A DNA stretch of 64,000 bases from contig NZ_JACHWN010000003.1 in the NCBI RefSeq assembly GCF_014191375.1, positions 124,001-188,000 on the forward strand, in the 5' to 3' direction. Under the pieces are notes generated by a model that was given only the letters and a program-made list of their open reading frames with translations, was not told the DNA's origin and made no database searches. Below are positions 1-8,246 of the stretch, one piece after another. The first letter of the stretch is position 1. Each line of letters opens with the position of its first letter. Position numbers and translations under genes: made by a program. This DNA is from Mesorhizobium sp. RMAD-H1 (GTDB lineage: Bacteria; Pseudomonadota; Alphaproteobacteria; Rhizobiales; Rhizobiaceae).

Positions 1-765
1 GTAGGTAACAGGCGCAGCCGGCTTCTGGATCAGCATCGTATAAGCCAGGCCGCGCGCGGCGAGTGTGCGTGCCAGTTCGAAATTGGATGTGCGATAGGCG
101 ATGCGGGGCTGCACGCCCGCCTGGGCAAAAACCTCGAAAGTGTTGCTGGCGGCGGGAGGCACCTCGAAGAGAATGAACGGCTCATGTGCGATATCGCGCA
201 GGTCGATTTCCTTCTCTCCGGCAAGCCGGTGGTTCTCCTGGAGGACGAGATGTGGCCGCAATTCGTAGAGGCGCTCTCTCTCCACATCGTCGCCGAGGCC
301 GAATTCATAGAGCAACGCCAATTCGCAGATGCCCGCGCGCAATTCTGCCCGGATTTCATCGGTGGAACCTTCCATAAGCTCCAGATCGATCGCCGGATGA
401 CGCTCCCTGAAGCCCGAGAAGAGACGCGGCACGAGAAGTGGCGCCATTGTCGTATAGCAGCCAACGGTCAGGCGACCGGTAAGGCCCTGCTCCCACCCAT
501 GGGCGGCTGAGTATAGATCGCCCGCCGCGTCCAGCACCGCGCGGGCCTCCCCCAGAAGCCTTACACCTGCAGCGGTCAGGTTAGCGCCGTGCGACCTGCG
601 ACGGGCGAGTAGGGGCGTGCCCAGCTCCTCCTCGAGCTCCGTGAGGGCCTGGGAGAGAGCCGTCTGTGAGATGTTCAGCCGTTCGGAGGCCCCCCGTATC
701 GATCCGGCCTCGGCGATGGCCAGAAAATAACCGATCTGCCGCAGCGAGAAACGCGGGATTTGCAA
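1..765 (-). CDS. LysR-family transcriptional regulator (3' end cut by window edge)
   Basis: The visible 255 codons begin with a LysR winged helix-turn-helix: a segment reading SLRQIGYFLAIAEAGS, then SQTALSQALTELEEELG, then PLLARR and LTAAG. The start of the effector domain follows (LTVGCYTTMAPLLVP). LysR proteins are about 300 residues, so roughly 45-50 C-terminal residues lie outside the window. No ATG fits the beginning; a TTG at 765 sits 7 nt after AGGAG, and an in-frame GTG at 771 is the alternative. It is transcribed away from the P450 gene at 901 across a short divergent gap, the usual LysR arrangement, so it probably controls the P450-reductase-ferredoxin operon (inference). The inducer is unknown. 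Confidence 0.85.
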   Translation of the reverse strand, partial: MQIPRFSLRQIGYFLAIAEAGSIRGASERLNISQTALSQALTELEEELGTPLLARRRSHGANLTAAGVRLLGEARAVLDAAGDLYSAAHGWEQGLTGRLTVGCYTTMAPLLVPRLFSGFRERHPAIDLELMEGSTDEIRAELRAGICELALLYEFGLGDDVERERLYELRPHLVLQENHRLAGEKEIDLRDIAHEPFILFEVPPAASNTFEVFAQAGVQPRIAYRTSNFELARTLAARGLAYTMLIQKPAAPVTY

Positions 766-900
766 GGGCACTCTCCTTCTGCGGAAAAACCGTGATAGTA
801 GCGCATATAAATCTATTTTACATGTTTTCTATTTGTCGCGAAACTCCTCGTCGAAGTGGCACGGCTCGGGGGCTCCGCTGTCGCTGTGGAGGAGAACGCG

Positions 901-2082
901 ATGGACGCGAAAGTTGCAAAGCCGGGCGAGGGCATCAGGCTCTCCGACCTGTGGAACGATCCATATCCGATTTATGCGAAGCTTCGCCGGGAGGTGCCGG
1001 TCGCCTGGGTTCCCGCGGCAAACCGCTACCTCGTCACGCGCCACGAGGATATCGTGGCGCTGGAGCGGCAGCCCGAGATTTTCAGCGCCGATGAGGAAAA
1101 CTCGCTGATGAAGCGTGTGATGGGCCACACGCTCCTGCGCAAGGACGGGCCGAGCCACAAGCGCGAGCGCGTTGCCTGTGAGCCGGCATTGCGCCCTGCT
1201 ACGGTGAAGAACCATTGGATGCCGGAATTCCGCCGCATCGTCGATGAACTCATCGACGGTTTCATCACAGATGGCGAGGCAGACCTGTTCGACCGCTTTG
1301 CCGCGCCCTGTGCGGCGCTGTCGCTCGCCCGCATGCTGGGCCTCACCAATGTCGACCAGAAGGATTTGCGTGAGTGGTCGCAGGCGATGATGGACGGCAC
1401 GGGCAATTATGCCGACGATCCGGAAGTCTGGAGGCGCGCGGAAGCGGCCTCCAGCGGGGTGGATGCAGCGCTGGACGAGGTCATCCCCTATCTCAGCCGA
1501 AATCCCGACCAGTCCTTGGTCTCCTGCATGCTTCACGCGGACGATCCGTTGAGCCGCGAGGAAATCGCCGCCAACGTCAAGGTCATCATCGGTGGCGGCC
1601 TGAACGAGCCGCGTGACGCGATCGCGACCGGCGCCTATGCGCTGCTGAGCAATCCCCGCCAACGCGCGGCTGTCGAAGCGGATTTTGCTTTATGGCGACT
1701 GGTCTTTGAGGAAACCATCCGCTGGGTCGCACCCATCGGCATGTATCCTCGCCAGACCACGCGTGAAGTCGAGCTGGGCGGCACGCTCCTGCCCAAGGGC
1801 GCGCGCATCGGCGTCGTGCTCGCCTCCGGAAACCGCGATGAGACCGTGTTTGAAAATCCGGATGTCTTTGACATTCATCGAGCGAAGAAGCCGCATGTCG
1901 CTTTCGGTGGCGGGCCGCATTTCTGTCTCGGCGCCTGGGCAGCTCGGGTGCAGGTCGGTGAGGTGGCGTTGCCGGCGCTCTTCGGGCGCCTGAAGAATCT
2001 GCGTCTGGCCGATGAGCCCGTTCGCTTTGGAGGCTGGGTATTCCGGGGACCCCTCAATCTGCCCTGCCGCTGGGACGCTTGA
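901..2082 (+). CDS. Class I cytochrome P450 with Glu-Pro in the oxygen-activation site
   Basis: A 393-residue soluble bacterial P450. Seen: the K-helix ExxR (E271-R274) followed by WVAPIG, and the heme-binding loop FGGGPHFCLG with thiolate C342. The I-helix reads GGGLNEPRDA, so the acid of the usual acid-alcohol pair is E236 but the threonine is replaced by P237. Start: ATG at 901 follows GGAGGAG by 6 nt; an upstream ATG at 856 lacks such a site. It heads a plus-strand operon with its own FAD reductase and 2Fe-2S ferredoxin, so the electron path NADH to reductase to ferredoxin to P450 can be read directly. It is clearly paralogous to the P450 at 8247-9437. The substrate is unknown; a Glu-Pro pair is, as I recall, found in the aromatic O-demethylase GcoA (CYP255A). 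Confidence 0.93.
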   Translation: MDAKVAKPGEGIRLSDLWNDPYPIYAKLRREVPVAWVPAANRYLVTRHEDIVALERQPEIFSADEENSLMKRVMGHTLLRKDGPSHKRERVACEPALRPATVKNHWMPEFRRIVDELIDGFITDGEADLFDRFAAPCAALSLARMLGLTNVDQKDLREWSQAMMDGTGNYADDPEVWRRAEAASSGVDAALDEVIPYLSRNPDQSLVSCMLHADDPLSREEIAANVKVIIGGGLNEPRDAIATGAYALLSNPRQRAAVEADFALWRLVFEETIRWVAPIGMYPRQTTREVELGGTLLPKGARIGVVLASGNRDETVFENPDVFDIHRAKKPHVAFGGGPHFCLGAWAARVQVGEVALPALFGRLKNLRLADEPVRFGGWVFRGPLNLPCRWDA

Positions 2083-2112
2083 GGGAACGGGCAGACAGCA
2101 AGGGGACATGCC

Positions 2113-3360
2113 ATGGCATTGAGCGACATCCTTATCGTCGGCGCCGGTCACGCCGGGTTTCATCTTGCGGCGGCGCTTCGCCAGGCAGGCTATAGCGGTC
2201 GGGTAAGGCTCATAGGCGACGAGCCGGGCCTGCCCTATCAGCGCCCGCCGCTGTCGAAAGCCTATCTCGCGCCGGACGCATGCGATGAAATGATCGAACA
2301 GCGACCACAGGCTTTCTTTGCGGACAATCGCATCGAGCTCGTCACGCCCAATAGCGTAATGGCAATCGACCGCGTGGGATCGGCGGTCGAGCTAGCCGGC
2401 GGACAGCGCATTGGCTATGATCATCTCGTCCTGGCCACGGGCGCTCGCAACCGGCAGCTTGCGGTGCCGGGCGCGGATCTGACAGGCATCTTCTATCTGC
2501 GGACGGCGGAGGATGCCCGGTGCTTGCGTGCGCGCCTCGAGACCTGCCGGCAGATCGTCGTGATCGGAGCGGGCTTCATCGGCCTCGAGTTCGCGGCGAC
2601 AGCCGCCAAGCGTGGCGCGCGGGTCACCATTATCGAGCAGGCGGAGCGGGTGATGGCCCGTGCGGTGTCGCCGGAAATGTCTGCCTGTTTCGAGCGGCTT
2701 CACAGAAGCTGGGGCACCGAATTCATGTTTGGATCGGGTGTTGCGGAAATCACTGGCAGGGACGGCGCGGTCGCGACGGTGGAAACCAGCGACGGGCACT
2801 CGATTCCGGCCGATCTCGTGCTCGTCGGCATCGGCGTCGTGCCCAATGCGGAGCTTGCCGCTGCTGCCGGCCTTCCTACCGACAACGGCATTCTAGTGGA
2901 TGCGACGATGGCGACGGCGGATCCGCATGTTTCGGCGATCGGAGATTGCGCCTCGCATCCGAACCCGTTCGCAGGCCGCTCCATACGGCTTGAATCGGTG
3001 CAGAATGCAAGCGATCAGGCACGCCTGCTGGCGGCCCGCCTTACCGGTCAAGCCTGTGCGCCCTATGCGGCTGTGCCGTGGTTTTGGAGCGATCAAGGCC
3101 CGGCCAAGCTCCAGATCGCGGGCATCGCCGCGCCAGGAGACGAGAGCGTGCTCCGGGGCGACCCTGACGAAGGAGCCTTCTCCGTCTTCCGCTTCCGTGG
3201 CGGCCGCCTCACCGCCGTTGAAAGCCTCGAACGGCCCGGTGACCATATGGGGGGGCGGCAGATGCTCGCCCGCAATATCCCCATCACTGCCGAGGAGGCG
3301 GCCGATCCTGCTTTCGACCTCAAGGTACTTCTGAAAGCCCTGCCGGCCGCCGCCGAATAA
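2113..3360 (+). CDS. NAD(P)H-dependent ferredoxin reductase (putidaredoxin-reductase type)
   Basis: A 415-residue FAD flavoprotein that passes electrons from NAD(P)H to the neighbouring ferredoxin. Domains: an N-terminal FAD Rossmann fold (DILIVGAGHAG), a sequence RPPLSKAYL typical of the family, a second dinucleotide fold for NAD(P)H (VVIGAGFIGLE) near residue 150, the GIGVVPN and AIGDCA motifs for FAD, and the C-terminal reductase domain carrying VPWFWSDQ. Length is normal for PdR/TerPA-type reductases (about 400-415). It lies 30 bp after the P450 and 26 bp before the ferredoxin, with a purine-rich AAGGGGA upstream of its ATG. Its role as the class I P450 redox partner is well supported by context; it could also feed the second P450 on the opposite strand. 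Confidence 0.93.
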   Translation: MALSDILIVGAGHAGFHLAAALRQAGYSGRVRLIGDEPGLPYQRPPLSKAYLAPDACDEMIEQRPQAFFADNRIELVTPNSVMAIDRVGSAVELAGGQRIGYDHLVLATGARNRQLAVPGADLTGIFYLRTAEDARCLRARLETCRQIVVIGAGFIGLEFAATAAKRGARVTIIEQAERVMARAVSPEMSACFERLHRSWGTEFMFGSGVAEITGRDGAVATVETSDGHSIPADLVLVGIGVVPNAELAAAAGLPTDNGILVDATMATADPHVSAIGDCASHPNPFAGRSIRLESVQNASDQARLLAARLTGQACAPYAAVPWFWSDQGPAKLQIAGIAAPGDESVLRGDPDEGAFSVFRFRGGRLTAVESLERPGDHMGGRQMLARNIPITAEEAADPAFDLKVLLKALPAAAE

Positions 3361-3386
3361 CACCCTTTTCCAGCGACAGGTGAATT

Positions 3387-3710
3387 ATGCCCACCATCAC
3401 CTACATTCAGCCAGACGGCTCAAGCCAAACCATCGAGGTGCCGGTAGGAACCAGCGTCATGCACGCGGCCGTATCGAATGGCGTTGCCGGCATCGTCGGC
3501 GAATGCGGCGGCTCGGCCATGTGCGCGACGTGCCATGTTCATGTAGAGCCGAAATATCTCGATCTGCTGCCGCCCGTCTCCGACAACGAAGCCGAAATGC
3601 TCGACTTCGCTGCGACCGAGCGGCAGGAGAACAGCCGTCTCGGCTGCCAGATCAAACTTTGCGAAGCTCTCGACGGGCTGGTCGTCACAGTACCCGACAC
3701 GCAGGTCTAG
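3387..3710 (+). CDS. [2Fe-2S] ferredoxin (putidaredoxin/adrenodoxin type)
   Basis: A 107-residue cytosolic electron carrier. The four cluster ligands are visible as C40, C46, C49 and C87 in the vertebrate/adrenodoxin-like spacing CX5CX2C...C (GECGGSAMCATCHVHV, then RLGCQIKL). Length and motif match putidaredoxin and terpredoxin, partners of class I bacterial P450s. It is the third gene of the P450-reductase-ferredoxin operon, with AGCGACAGGTG upstream of ATG 3387. It is the only ferredoxin in the window, so it is the likely electron donor for both the P450 at 901 and the one at 9437 (inference). Confidence 0.95.
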   Translation: MPTITYIQPDGSSQTIEVPVGTSVMHAAVSNGVAGIVGECGGSAMCATCHVHVEPKYLDLLPPVSDNEAEMLDFAATERQENSRLGCQIKLCEALDGLVVTVPDTQV

Positions 3711-3806
3711 GCGACGCCCGCGGACAGAACGGATCCGGTTCCGGCGGCGCGACCTCCGGGGCCGCGCTTCAAAGCGGAGAGACCTTGATGCTTTCGGCCG
3801 ACCTCC

Positions 3807-4580
3807 TCAGACCGCCCGGTGGTGGGTGGGCGCACGGCCGCCGCCATCGGCAACGAGCACGGCGCCGGTGACGAAGGAGGCCTCGCCGGATGCCAGAAAC
3901 AGACAGCAGGCGGCGATTTCCTCGGGCTCGGCCACCCGCCGCAGGGCGATGCGGCTGGTAAGCTGCGCAAATTCTTCCTCGGCCGTCGTGCCGTTGGCGC
4001 GCGCGGCCACGTCCATCTCGTATTCGCTCATGGGCGTGCGCACCCAGCCAGGGGCGACGACATTGGCCCGGATCCCGTCGGGACCATGCGCGTAGGCGAG
4101 CGTGCGCGTATAGGAGACCAGCGCCGCCTTGCTCGCCGCATAGGCGGCGTTGGCCGGGCTGGCGTTGAAGGCGGCCACGGAAGCGATGTTGACGATAGCC
4201 CCGCCCTGGCGCTTGAGGAACGGCAGCGCGGCCCGGCAGACCTTCATCGCGCCGGTCACGTTGACCGCGAAGCTCTTTTCCCACGCGTGGTCGGAAACCG
4301 TTTCCGGTTCGTCCAGAAGAATGATCCCGGCGGCGTTGACCACGATGTCCAATTGTCCGTGGCAGGCTTCGATGGCGCGCCCGATGTCGGCGCTTTCAGT
4401 TATATCCCCATGAACGGCCGTACCGTCCGCAAGCGCTGCCGCTTCTTCGAGAGACGCGCCGCCCAGGCCGAAAAGAACCACCCGCGCGCCTTCTCTTGCA
4501 AAACGGATCGCGGTGGCCCGGCCCATGCCGGTGGCGGCGCCCGAGATCAGGGCCGTACGGCCGACTAGTTTTCCGCTCAT
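3807..4580 (-). CDS. SDR-family NAD(P)-dependent oxidoreductase
   Basis: A 257-residue classical short-chain dehydrogenase. The coenzyme-binding motif (SGAATGMGRA) is near residue 13, NNAG-equivalent NAAG follows, and the catalytic Ser...Tyr-x-x-x-Lys reads NIASVAAF...YAASK. The C-terminal VTGAVLVADGG is typical. Its ATG overlaps the stop of the preceding SDR by 4 nt (ATGA), implying translational coupling. It is the last gene of the minus-strand operon that contains P450, aldehyde dehydrogenase, aminotransferase and another SDR, and it converges on the ferredoxin gene. It probably oxidises an alcohol or reduces a ketone intermediate of the same pathway; the substrate cannot be told from sequence. 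Confidence 0.9.
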   Translation of the reverse strand: MSGKLVGRTALISGAATGMGRATAIRFAREGARVVLFGLGGASLEEAAALADGTAVHGDITESADIGRAIEACHGQLDIVVNAAGIILLDEPETVSDHAWEKSFAVNVTGAMKVCRAALPFLKRQGGAIVNIASVAAFNASPANAAYAASKAALVSYTRTLAYAHGPDGIRANVVAPGWVRTPMSEYEMDVAARANGTTAEEEFAQLTSRIALRRVAEPEEIAACCLFLASGEASFVTGAVLVADGGGRAPTHHRAV

Positions 4581-5368
4581 GCAAGCCCCCAAAAGCTTTC
4601 CACCGCATAGCCGGTCTCCGGAAGGGTGGAGCCCCCGTCCACCGCGAGGGTCTGCCCTGTGACATATTTGGCCTCCGGCGAGGCGAGATAGAGCATGGCA
4701 GAGGCGATATCGTCCGCCTCGCCCATGCGGCCTATGGGAATATGGCGGGAGATAGCGGCCTGCTTCTCCGGTGTGCTCAAGGTGCCTCGGCCCGGTTTGG
4801 CGATGAAGCCCGGTTCGACCGCATTGACGGTGATCCCGTCCCGCGCCAATTCGAAGGCGGCTCCGCGCATGAAGGCGTTCACGGCCGCCTTTGCCGCGGA
4901 ATAATGCGCACCCCCACCCATCGCGACGCGAGCGGAGACGGATGACGTAACGAGAAGACGTCCGAAACCCTGTCGTCGCATATGGGGAATGGCGGCCTGT
5001 ACAAGCCAGACGAAGGCCGAAAAATTGATATCGAGTGCGGCGGTGAGCTGGCCGTCGTCCAGATCCTCGACGTTCCCCCACGGGCAGCCGCCGGCGTTGT
5101 GAACGAGGATATCGAGCCGTTCTTCTTCTCTCACCGCCTGATCCACCAGGCTCTTGAGCGTTGCGCGTTCTGTGCCCGGCCAGGGCAGGGCGCGGGCGGA
5201 AAGGTCGCGTCTGCAAAGCGTGTCAGCGATCCTTTCCGCTGCCTCGAGCGTGCGATTGACGATCACCACCCGTGCGCCGTGCTCGGCGAAGCGGGCGGCG
5301 ATGGCTGCGCCGATCCCTCTTCCGCCGCCGGTCACAAGAGCTACCCGGCCCGTGAGGTCGAACGCCAT
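4577..5368 (-). CDS. SDR-family oxidoreductase
   Basis: A 263-residue classical SDR with TGGGRGIGAA for NAD(P) binding, HNAGG in strand beta-4, SSVSAR...YSAAK as the catalytic serine, tyrosine and lysine, and a C-terminal VTGQTLAVDGGS. A phenylalanine-tryptophan-rich tail (VESFWGLA) extends slightly past the normal end. The start codon lies 2 nt after the aminotransferase stop and the stop overlaps the next SDR start, so the three are one transcription unit. Two different SDRs in one operon suggest two successive alcohol/ketone conversions, or oxidation of two stereoisomers (inference). Confidence 0.9.
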   Translation of the reverse strand: MAFDLTGRVALVTGGGRGIGAAIAARFAEHGARVVIVNRTLEAAERIADTLCRRDLSARALPWPGTERATLKSLVDQAVREEERLDILVHNAGGCPWGNVEDLDDGQLTAALDINFSAFVWLVQAAIPHMRRQGFGRLLVTSSVSARVAMGGGAHYSAAKAAVNAFMRGAAFELARDGITVNAVEPGFIAKPGRGTLSTPEKQAAISRHIPIGRMGEADDIASAMLYLASPEAKYVTGQTLAVDGGSTLPETGYAVESFWGLA

Positions 5369-5370
5369 GC

Positions 5371-6762
5371 TCAGACCGCCTCCGCGGCGGCAAGCTTATC
5401 GACGAACCGGGAAAAGACCTGCGTATGACGATCCACATCCGCATCCGCCGTCGCCGGGCACATGAGGAACATGGTGTGGAACGGCGTCACCAGAATGCCT
5501 TCATTCATGTAGCAGGCGTGCAGCAGCGTCTCCAGATCGCCGCGGCGCGTGGCGCGCACGTCAGCAGCATTTTGCGGCGGGTGCGGTGAAAACATGATTT
5601 CCACCCGCCCGCCGATGCGGGTGACATGCCAGGGCAGATTGTGCCCGACGATGATTTCTTCCGCCCCTCGTGCAAGCCTTTCCGCGCAGGCATGCATCCG
5701 AGTGTAATTTTCCGGCGTCAGCACCTCTTCCAGCACTGCCCGCATGGCTGCGATCGTCAGCGCATTGCCAGCCAGCGTCCCGCCGATTCCGAAATGCGAT
5801 GATTGCCGCTCGCGGGGGTTAACGTGAGGAATCAGTTTCCACAGCCGCTCCGCCGTTTCCTGCGAAAGACCGAACACGCCCGCCGGGATGCCGCCGGCGA
5901 TCGCCTTTCCGGTAACGAAGATATCGGGCTTGAGGCCGTGCTCGCCGGTATAGCCGCCCGGTCCGCAGGAGATTGTATGCGTTTCGTCAATGATGAGGAG
6001 CGTCCCCGTCCTGCGCGTGGCGGTGCGTACGGCTTCATGGAAGCCTTCGGCCACGGGGATCATGCCGAAATTGGTTATCAGAGGCTCCATCAGCACGCAG
6101 GCGACGTCTCCGTCCGCCAGCGCCGCTTCCAGAGCGGCCACGTCGTTGAACTCGACCACCTTGCAGAGCCGTGCGTGATCGAATCCGTTCGGGTGGATCA
6201 TGTTGCGCAGGCCCATCCTGCCGTCGCGCAGCTCCACATGAGCTTCCTCCACGCCACCATGGTAGCAGCCGGAGAAGACCAGCACTTTCTCGCGGCCGGT
6301 GATCATGCGCGCAATGCGGATTGCGCCGCGATTGGCGTCGGTGGCGGACGTCGTCAGCGTCCAGTAGGGCAGGCCGAAGCGGCGCTGCAGTTCCTCGCCC
6401 ACCCAAAGGCTGTCCTCGGTGGGCATCATGTGGGTGGTGCCGCGCTGGAGCTGTCGGGTCGCCGCTTGCGTCACCGCTTCGGGAGCGTGGCCGCACATGC
6501 CCCCCGTGTCGCCCAGGCAGAAATCAATATAGGTACGGCCATCGATGTCGGTCACGTGGCAGCCGCGCGCTTTGTCCACATAGATGGGGAAGCCGCCTGC
6601 CCAGCGGCGCATCCAGTGGGAAGGACCGCCATAGAGAAAGCTCTTCCTGCCCCTTGCCCAGGCTGCCGCCGAACGGGAATGGGTGACTTTGAACCGGGCC
6701 TGTTCCTCGTCGATCAGGCGGTCGATAATTTGAGAAGCGTCGATAGTCACAGAGCGATCCAT
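5371..6762 (-). CDS. Class III PLP aminotransferase, glutamate-1-semialdehyde / beta-amino-acid type
   Basis: A 463-residue fold-type I, class III aminotransferase or aminomutase. The PLP lysine is K286 (VTGKAIAGG) and the PLP-pyridine aspartate is in LIIDETHT (D259). A glycine/histidine loop FSGCYHGG is present. The phosphate-binding loop reads TTSATDAN where most relatives have TNSGTEAN, so the substrate side may differ. By general layout it resembles glutamate-1-semialdehyde aminomutase and beta-phenylalanine transaminases more than ornithine or putrescine enzymes. Its first 16 bases overlap the end of the aldehyde dehydrogenase gene. With that enzyme it could turn an amine into aldehyde and then acid; the precise substrate is unknown. 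Confidence 0.85.
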   Translation of the reverse strand: MDRSVTIDASQIIDRLIDEEQARFKVTHSRSAAAWARGRKSFLYGGPSHWMRRWAGGFPIYVDKARGCHVTDIDGRTYIDFCLGDTGGMCGHAPEAVTQAATRQLQRGTTHMMPTEDSLWVGEELQRRFGLPYWTLTTSATDANRGAIRIARMITGREKVLVFSGCYHGGVEEAHVELRDGRMGLRNMIHPNGFDHARLCKVVEFNDVAALEAALADGDVACVLMEPLITNFGMIPVAEGFHEAVRTATRRTGTLLIIDETHTISCGPGGYTGEHGLKPDIFVTGKAIAGGIPAGVFGLSQETAERLWKLIPHVNPRERQSSHFGIGGTLAGNALTIAAMRAVLEEVLTPENYTRMHACAERLARGAEEIIVGHNLPWHVTRIGGRVEIMFSPHPPQNAADVRATRRGDLETLLHACYMNEGILVTPFHTMFLMCPATADADVDRHTQVFSRFVDKLAAAEAV

Positions 6763-8231
6763 GCGGTTTTGAGGTCGATATATTTTTCGAGTGCGTGCAG
6801 CGATTTGTCGTAGCCGTTGCCCGACTGCTTCACTCCGCCCAACGGCACGGTGATGTCGGCGCCGCCATAGGTGTTGACGTGAACAACGCCCGCCTTGATC
6901 GCCCGCACCATGCGGTGGGCGCGGGAGAGATTGGAAGTCCAGACGGCGGAAGCCAAGCCGTAGGCAGTCGAATTGGCAATGCGGATCGCTTCCGCCTCGT
7001 CCTCAAAGGGAAGTACCGCCAGGACCGGACCGAACACCTCTTCGCACGCCACCTCCATATCAGGGCGGACGGCGTCGAGAACCGTCGGCGCCATATAGAA
7101 GCCGCCTGTCTCCTGCAGGACACGTTCTCCGCCGGTTCTAATCCTGGCACCCTCCGCTTTCGCTCTTGCGACAAAGGCGAGCGTCTTTTCGAGTTGGCCT
7201 AGGCTGTTGATGGCGCCGGCCTGAGTTGACAGGTCCAGCGGATCGCCGACCTTCATCTTGCCGGCAATGGCGGAGACTCTTTCGACGAATTCCCCGTGAA
7301 TCGAGCGCTCGACCAGCAGGCGGGAGCCGGCCACGCAGACCTGGCCGGAATTGCGGAAGATGCCGAAAGCGGCGGTTTTTGCGGCGGCGTCCAGATCCGG
7401 CGCGTCGGCGAAGACGATGTTGGGCGATTTGCCGCCGAGTTCCAGATAGACCCGCTTCAGATTGGAGCGGGCTGAATATTCCAGCAGCCGGCGCCCGACC
7501 GCACCGGAGCCGGTGAAGGCGAGGATATCCACATCCATGGACAAACCCAGCGCTTCACCGGCAACCGCCCCCCGCCCCGTGACCACATTGAATACGCCTT
7601 CAGGCAGGCCGGCCTCATGGCAGAGCTCCGCCAGTCTCAGAAGGGACAGGGAAGCTGTTTCTGCGGGCTTGAGCACCACCGAGTTCCCCGCCGCGAGCGC
7701 GGGCGCGATCTTCCAGGCGCCAATCATCAACGGGAAATTCCAGGGCACGATAGCCCCCACGACGCCTACCGGCTCACGATGAATGAGACTCAGCACATTG
7801 TTCGCCGTCGGTGCGATCTCGCCATAGACCTTATCGATCGCCTCCGCGTAATAGCGGAATGTGTTTGCCGCACTGCCCGGTTCGGCCTTGAGCGCCATGG
7901 AGATCTCGGTGCCGTTGTCGCGCACGCCGAGTACGGCAAGTTCAAGCGCGTGGCTTTCGATGAGCTCAGCAATCCGGTGCAGAACCTTCTTGCGCTCGGC
8001 TGGGTCGGCACGCGACCAGATGCCGTTGTCGAATGCTTCCCGCGCTGCGGAAACCGCCTTTTCCACATCCGTGGCGGAGGCGTCCGCAATGGTCGTTAGC
8101 CTGCTGCCATCAATGGGTGAAATGACGTCGAGAACCGCACCGTCCGTACTCGGGCGCTGCTTTCCGCCAATCCAGAGCTGTCCGGCTCTTACCGGTTGGG
8201 CACGCAGGCGGTCAATCGAGGGTTGATCCAT
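6747..8231 (-). CDS. Aldehyde dehydrogenase (NAD(P)+), ALDH superfamily
   Basis: A 494-residue ALDH of usual length. Catalytic C299 is in NSGQVCVAGSR, the general base E264 in LELGGKSPN, N165 in PWNFP, and the cofactor lysine K188 in LKPAE. The sequence most resembles gamma-glutamyl-aminobutyraldehyde / betaine-aldehyde-type ALDHs that act on amino-aldehydes, but family members cannot be separated safely by eye. It is the second gene of the minus-strand operon, 15 bp after the P450 stop, and its end overlaps the aminotransferase start. It likely oxidises the aldehyde formed by P450 dealkylation or by transamination (inference). Confidence 0.92.
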   Translation of the reverse strand: MDQPSIDRLRAQPVRAGQLWIGGKQRPSTDGAVLDVISPIDGSRLTTIADASATDVEKAVSAAREAFDNGIWSRADPAERKKVLHRIAELIESHALELAVLGVRDNGTEISMALKAEPGSAANTFRYYAEAIDKVYGEIAPTANNVLSLIHREPVGVVGAIVPWNFPLMIGAWKIAPALAAGNSVVLKPAETASLSLLRLAELCHEAGLPEGVFNVVTGRGAVAGEALGLSMDVDILAFTGSGAVGRRLLEYSARSNLKRVYLELGGKSPNIVFADAPDLDAAAKTAAFGIFRNSGQVCVAGSRLLVERSIHGEFVERVSAIAGKMKVGDPLDLSTQAGAINSLGQLEKTLAFVARAKAEGARIRTGGERVLQETGGFYMAPTVLDAVRPDMEVACEEVFGPVLAVLPFEDEAEAIRIANSTAYGLASAVWTSNLSRAHRMVRAIKAGVVHVNTYGGADITVPLGGVKQSGNGYDKSLHALEKYIDLKTAWIAL

Positions 8232-8246
8232 CTTGGCTTCTTTCGG

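Noticed and set aside
3807-5216. A 469-codon minus-strand frame covering both SDRs
   Set aside because: The first 212 codons read the upstream SDR in the wrong frame; the real SDR starts at 4580 with an ATGA overlap.
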